In this document: piece by piece, positions 57,958 to 64,000 of the stretch
Layout: each line of letters starts with the position of its first letter
Numbering within the stretch: position 1 is the first letter of the stretch
From: Cricetomys ansorgei
Taxonomy: Eukaryota > Chordata > Mammalia > Rodentia > Nesomyidae
Reading direction: 5' to 3'
NCBI GenBank assembly: GCA_026225945.1
Contig: JAMJFZ010002307.1
Coordinates: 1,398,001 to 1,462,000 of the forward strand
DNA length: 64,000 nt
The notes under the pieces: generated by a model
What the model was told of the DNA's origin: nothing
What the model saw: the letters and a program-made list of their open reading frames with translations, nothing else
Databases searched by the model: none
Program-made: the position numbers and the translations under genes

Positions 57958-58030
57958 TATAAACTCCTATAAACACCTCACAAAACAATATGTTGTTTCT
58001 GGAAACAGAGCCTCCCTTAATTTGACGTCA
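57958..58030 (+). promoter_or_regulatory. MANSC4: Candidate MANSC4 promoter elements: two TATAAA boxes and a CRE
   Basis: TATAAA occurs at 57958-57963 and again at 57968-57973, ten bases apart, and a perfect palindromic CRE, TGACGTCA, at 58023-58030, about 300 bp before the MANSC4 start codon. A full CRE is the binding site of CREB/ATF factors. Transcription from the TATA boxes would start near 58000, placing the CRE in the 5'UTR; alternatively the CRE serves a start nearer the ATG. Usage is inferred. Confidence 0.4.
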
Positions 58031-58043
58031 GGAGACTAGGTAA

Positions 58044-58562
<519 letters not shown>

Positions 58563-58784
58563 TGAGCCTGGGGTGAGACCTGGGGTGTCAGAGCTCGAGT
58601 CCCAGGCGGAGGGAAGACCGGGGAGGACCCCGGGATGGGGACAGCGGCAAAGCAGGTGGTTTTGAAAGAGATCTTCATGACGCTGTAGAATCCAGGGCAT
58701 CCTGCTCTTTGACACAGTGCTAAATGGACATATTTCTCCCAGGGTTAACTAACTTGATTTTTTTCATAACCCAAAATGTCTCCA

Positions 58785-58915
58785 ACAAGCTGTGTGTCGT
58801 GGCCCAAGTCTGTAATCCCAGCACTTAGGAGCTGGAAGCAGAGAAATCAGGAGTTCAAGGCAAGCTTTAGCTGTGCAGTGAGCTGAGACTATGTCTCAAA
58901 GACAGAACAAAGCAA
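58785..58915 (+). mobile_element. B1-like SINE
   Basis: GTCTGTAATCCCAGCACTTA and GACTATGTCTCAAAGACAGA in MANSC4 intron 1. Confidence 0.65.
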
Positions 58916-59292
58916 CAAATAAAAAGGATTCACAATAATTTACTTTTAAACATATTATCTGCTAGTTATTTTCTGTTTCTCTTAAAACATTGTTAATTCT
59001 TTGAGAATTTCAGCTTTTTGATTATATTCTCTCCACCCCTCCCTCTAACTTTTCCCAGATCCCCACCACCACTTGACTTCATATTTTCTTTTTTAAAAAT
59101 AACCCAGAGTAAAAAACAAAACAAAACAAAACAAAAAACCTGACTCTTCCTCCCACGAAGCAAGCCATCAATATGCCCAAGCTCCTCATTAGGGCAGAGG
59201 CTCATGAATCCCTTCCAACTTCATGCTGAATGTTGAATGGCTTGATCTTGTATTGATCTTGTACAGCTGAGAGTTCATGAGCTGCTTCTGTT

Positions 59293-59422
59293 TCTTTGAG
59301 ACATATTTTCATGTAGCTCAGTTCGAACTCACTTTTCAGTGGAGGGTGGCCTTGAATTCTTGGTCCTCCATCTCTAGATCCATGTGCTGGGATTATAGGC
59401 ACACATTACCACACCTAGTTTA
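59293..59422 (-). mobile_element. B1-like SINE
   Basis: Antisense: TCATGTAGCTCAGTTCGAAC and GTGCTGGGATTATAGGCACA. Confidence 0.6.
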
Positions 59423-59989
59423 ATAATTTCTTCTTAAAATAACTTTTGGTGATTTTAGGGTCATACCTATTTTAAAAGAGGTGTCTCATGGGTTATGAAA
59501 TGTGGAGCATGCTGGACAAGGCATTATAGAGTGTGGATCATTCTCCAAAGAGGGGAAAAATCCTATCTTCAGATCTCCCTAATAGGTTTCTTTTCTCTAT
59601 AAATGGGATTTGGGTGTAAATACCACTCTTATAGTCACACCAAAGCCTTCAAGGTCACAATTGCCTGAAGATGTTTCTTTCCTTTTTCAGTTTTCCCTAA
59701 TTTTACAGCTATCTGAAAGAAACAAGAGCAACATAGTGTGTTGTTAGAGCAATACCCACGGTGGCTTCACCTACTTTTTAATCAAAATTTGATACTGATT
59801 ATTCATTGAAGATATCATTTACCCAATTATATATGTAAATTTCTGAAATAAAATTTTGGGTATATAGGAGAGAGCAGCCAGACTTTCAGGAATCATGGTT
59901 CAAGAGACTTGCTGCATACCTAAGGCTGGCTGGCCTGTGAGCTCCCTCTAGGGCCTCTGGGGATATAGACGGTCACACTCCCGTGCCCA

Positions 59990-60180
59990 GCTTTAAGTGG
60001 GTTCTGGAGACTCAAACTTCTCTGGCAAGCATTTAACCACTAAGCCATCTCCCCAGCCTATGTTTCGATTTTATTTCAACAAGATTTCATTTATCCCAAG
60101 CTGGCCTCAAACTCACTGCGGAGCTGAGGGCAAGGCCTCCAGCACTCCAGGCAAGCACCCTATAAACCAACCACAACCAC
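59990..60180 (-). mobile_element. Decayed SINEs (B3-like and B1/ID-like)
   Basis: Antisense fragments: ACCACTAAGCCATCTCCCCA, then AAGCTGGCCTCAAACTCACT. Confidence 0.5.
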
Positions 60181-61249
60181 AACCTTTGACCATGCTTTGA
60201 AAAGATCCCTCTTTATCAAATTAATTGCTCTTTGTGCCTCATTAGCTTTGAAGGTTGTAGCCTAGGACAAGTCTCTTGACTTGGGAGGGTGAGGGGATTG
60301 CCAACAATTTGTGGTCAAGCCTGGGATAATAATAACTCCGAGTTCAAGGCTAGCTTAGGCTATACAGTAAGATCCTACTTCAAACAACAGTATTGTTCTC
60401 TACCTCACCAATGACTTTCTTATCACAAATCTAAATATTAATTAATAATTAACTAATTAATATTTGCAGTTCCTTTCTCTTATAACCCCCCAGAACCATC
60501 CTCGGGCACTGTTTTCAAAAGCCAGTGTATTAGCAAAGCATTAGTAATTAGCTTAGTCCCATTATTTCTCCAAGGAACCCAGAAATGCAAGGGTGTCCCC
60601 ACCCTCCTGAGAGGAAGAGTAGGCAGGGCTCCACAGCACAGTGCCCGCCCCTACCCCAGCCCTGGCATGCCTCAGGTGGGACACTGTGTCTCTGTAATCC
60701 TGTTTATTAGAGTGAGGTGTCTCTGAGCCAGCTGACACATCACGTGGTCCTGACTGTTCTGCAAGGAATGAGGTCTCTTGCATGTTAGGGGGGGTGCACT
60801 CAAGGTTTTGCACCCAGTAACTCTGACTCTGGGTTCCAGGAACAACAGTTTTAAGGAGCAGGTTTGGAAAATGGAGGCCAAAATGAGTACGTGGGTGATA
60901 TGCAGATATACCCTGCTCACTGAATCCCAGAAGTCAGCATCCTCGTCTAAGACATGGATTAGGCTTCTCCTGGAACTAAGTTTGCACCCAGATCCACAAC
61001 CTTATATGTCACGTGATCCTCTGGCTCTCCAATGAGCTGGCTTCTTCTGAGAAAGCTGTCACCACTCAGTCCTTCCCTTTTTTGTGGTCACAGCATCTTT
61101 CCTTTTATGATTCTCCGTCTTTCTCTAGTGGCCCTAGGATCTTAGCACTCAGCATGTTGTGCCTGGAAACCAGACAGGTACTTTCCAGAGCTTTGTGTAG
61201 ACAACTGATGTTTTTTATGAACAAAAAAAATACTAAGACTAAAATATGG

Positions 61250-61392
61250 TTTTATGGGGCATGGTGGAGTGTGCCTTTAATCCCAGCAGACAGAGGCAGG
61301 CAGATCTGAGTTCAACACCAGCTTGGTCTATATAGTGATTTCCAGGCCAGCCAGGGCTACAGTGAGACCCTGTCTCTAAATAAATAATCAGT
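61250..61392 (+). mobile_element. B1 SINE
   Basis: GTGTGCCTTTAATCCCAGCA, CAGCCAGGGCTACAGTGAGA. Confidence 0.8.
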
Positions 61393-61401
61393 CAGTTAAT
61401 C

Positions 61402-61552
61402 TAAGGCTGGTTACAGTGGCTCACATTTGCTGTCCTAACACTTGGGCAGGGAGGATTGCTGCAAGGCCTGAGTCCAGTCTGGTCTACATAAATTCCAGGC
61501 TAGCTAGAGCTACTTAGTGAGACCCTGTCTCAAAAAACCAAAAACAAACAAA
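61402..61552 (+). mobile_element. B1-like SINE
   Basis: TGGCTCACATTTGCTGTCCT, CAGTCTGGTCTACATAAATT and ACCCTGTCTCAAAAAACC. Confidence 0.7.
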
Positions 61553-61745
61553 AATTCCAAGTAACCTATATGGTAAGGAATGTATCAGAGAATACTTTAA
61601 AGTAGTATTTTCTTTCAAAAAAGGCATATTACATAGTTTCAATAGCTTATAATGTTCTGTAAAATGTCTGAGCACAGCACATGGTATGGTTAATTCAGTA
61701 TTCTAGAAAGAAATGGGAGTTACTCAGAGCCCATCTGACTGTTAA

Positions 61746-62077
<332 letters not shown>

Positions 62078-62399
62078 TGAGATTCCTTGTTTGGCATATT
62101 CACAGCATTCATTCTGGACGAAAGATCATGCACAACTGAACAAGCGCATATGCTCCGTTAGTTGGACTAACTGGGAACTCAGCAAAACTAAAGTATGGCT
62201 GGGAGGGCCGCTCAGAAGGCTCACAGGCTGCCTGAGGTTTGTGGACACTGAAATAGGGTCCTGCAAGGTTGGAAGTCAGGGACATCAGCATCTTACAGGT
62301 CCCTAGATGGTCACTGCATTGAGAGACCCTGTTTCATAAGAGGTGGATGGCTCTGAGGAACAACACCGAGATTGTCCTCTCATCCCCACATAAGCACCC

Positions 62400-62515
62400 G
62401 CATACACCAGCGTGTTCACACACACAGGCACACACACACACTCATGCACAAATGTACATACACACACATGCAAAGACACACACACACACATGTGTGCACA
62501 GGTGCACACTCACAG
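62400..62515 (+). repeat. CA-rich tract
   Basis: Imperfect CA array in MANSC4 intron 2. Confidence 0.85.
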
Positions 62516-62724
62516 GATATTGCCTCAGCACAAAGGCCATAAGAAGAGGAAACTGCGAAGAGCGAGACCAGACAGAGGCAGGCAAGGAGCTCTGTGCCAC
62601 CATCAGGACAGTGGGAAACCTGACCTGGCCACAGAGATGGCAACACCAGGAGTCACAGTGGAAATATGGCTCCAAGAAGGCAGAATGGTGTCTTCAGGTT
62701 GACTTGACCAGAAACAGAGGGAGC

Positions 62725-62832
62725 GGGGTATGGCAATGCACCTGTGGTCCCAGCACCCTGGCTACAAACCCAGACAGGAGCATCACTAGTTCAAGGCCAG
62801 CCTGGGCTACATAGTGAGGCCCTAAATCAACA
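62725..62832 (+). mobile_element. B1-like SINE
   Basis: GTATGGCAATGCACCTGTGG, CAAGGCCAGCCTGGGCTACA. Confidence 0.7.
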
Positions 62833-63349
62833 AAAGCATGGAATGAGAAAACACTACAATTAATTAGATATGTGTGATTGCCATGGCCTAGATGGGTGAT
62901 ATCCAGGGGACGTTTAATTAGGGAAGCACTGGAACTGACAAGGTAATGGCAGTTGTCACGAAGGAGGAATTTACCTGAACATTGGAAAGAAAGATCCACT
63001 AGGTCTGTGGTACTGGGGATCCAACATGGGGCTCCACACTGAGCCACATCCTTCAGTTACTATTTAAATGAAGGCCATGAGGAGGGAAGAGCCAGGATGA
63101 CTGCAGGAGGCAAGAGGCAGTGCTGGAGTCAAGGGGGCAAGGTGAGAGCTGGTGCTTTGGGGGACCGGGGTGGAAGGTCTGATAGAACACTGGAAAAACA
63201 AGTTCAGTGCCCATGAAAGACGAGGACGGGCAACATGCATTTCAGTGCACTTACCACAGCGGGGCCAGCTGTGGAGTCTGTGTGTGGAGGGGAGACGGTG
63301 AAAACACAGCTGTAGACCATGTTCCAGTTTGCTTGCTGTTGCAGCTTGG

Positions 63350-63695
63350 ACACTGCAGTGGTTTGAGCCACGAATGTCCTCCATAGGCTTGGGCATTTGA
63401 ATGCTTAGTTCCCAGTTGGTGTTCTGGGGAAATTTAGAAGGTACAGCCTACATGGAGGAAACACACTGGGGGCAGGCTCTGAGCTTATACAGCCTTGCCT
63501 CACTTCCAGTGTGCTCTGCTTCATGCTCACATTTGAAGATGTGAGCTGTTTTCTGCTCTGGCCGCCGTACCTGCCGACCATGGCACACTCATACCCTTAT
63601 TTCCCTGGAACCATAAGCCAAATCAAACTCCTTCTTCTGTAAGTCGCTTTTGCTCATGGCATTTTATCACAGCTATAGGAAAGTAACTAATGGGT
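63350..63695 (+). mobile_element. MTD-like MaLR LTR
   Basis: Contains GTGGTTTGAG, CTCCATAGGCTTGGGCATTT, CCATAAGCCAAATCAAACTC and the end TTTTATCACAGCTATAGGAA, the usual MTD tail. It lies in MANSC4 intron 2 in the sense direction. Confidence 0.7.
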
Positions 63696-63814
63696 GTGTG
63701 TATGTGTATGGGGCTATTTCATCCTATAATCTATGACTCCCAGCTCACGGTCACTCACCGAGGGAAGTCAGGACAGAAACCTGAGGCAGGAGCACTTGGC
63801 AACTTGCTCTCTTG

Positions 63815-64000
63815 CTTGTGCTCAGCTAACTTTTTTATACAATGACCCACTGTAGGCTAAGCCCTCCTACATCAACCATCAATCAAAGGAGGCCCCAGAC
63901 ACGCCCACTAGCCAAGCTGATGGAGGCTAGCTCCTCAGTGGAGGTTCCCTCTTCCCAGGTGGCTCTAATGTATGTCGAGGTGACAACAGAAACTAATCGG
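63815..64000 (-). mobile_element. MaLR-like repeat, inverted copy of the family at 1957
   Basis: Read on the minus strand it gives CACCTGGGAAGAGGGAACCT and CCTCCATCAGCTTGGC, matching the 1957-2050 repeat. It is cut by the window edge. Confidence 0.6.

Overview
This window is nuclear DNA from a mammal, almost certainly a muroid rodent. It has two genes with GT-AG introns, many B1, B2/B3 and B4-type SINEs, MaLR-type LTRs, a 5'-truncated L1, and long CA/TG microsatellites typical of rodent genomes. I cannot fix the species from the sequence alone. There is no operon structure, CRISPR array or tRNA/rRNA gene. The only protein-coding genes I can support are KLHL42 and MANSC4.

KLHL42 (also KLHDC5) runs on the minus strand. 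Coding exon 1 is 53228-54063, exon 2 is 42882-43075 and exon 3 is 36343-36794. All four splice sites fit GT/AG, and the phases join into an uninterrupted 493-codon frame with BTB, BACK and kelch regions. The promoter and exon 1 lie in a strong CpG island (about 53200-54480). A long 3'UTR probably runs from 36342 to about 31450, where an AATAAA on the minus strand is followed by a GT-rich element. The introns hold SINEs and two minisatellites (a 35-bp unit and a 17-18-bp unit).

MANSC4 starts on the plus strand, divergent from KLHL42. Coding exon 1 (58332-58545) encodes a signal peptide and the first part of the cysteine-rich MANSC domain; exon 2 (61911-62045) continues it. No later exon is visible before 64000, so the gene runs off the right edge. 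The KLHL42-MANSC4 interval of about 4.3 kb contains a complete-looking solo LTR (56639-57164) in the MANSC4 orientation, inserted into a B1 SINE with a 4-bp target duplication. It also holds two TATAAA boxes and a perfect CRE palindrome just upstream of MANSC4.

The left part, 1-31450, is intergenic. From known mammalian synteny (MRPS35-MANSC4-KLHL42-PTHLH) it would be the KLHL42-PTHLH interval; PTHLH itself is not in the window. It contains SINEs, MaLR-like LTRs, a hAT-type element, an L1 with a 17-bp target duplication, several satellite-like arrays and stretches of repeat-free AT-rich sequence that could be regulatory. I found no new gene system. The best leads are the LTR and CRE upstream of MANSC4, the CpG-rich patch inside the predicted KLHL42 3'UTR, the candidate noncoding elements, and the datable nested insertions.
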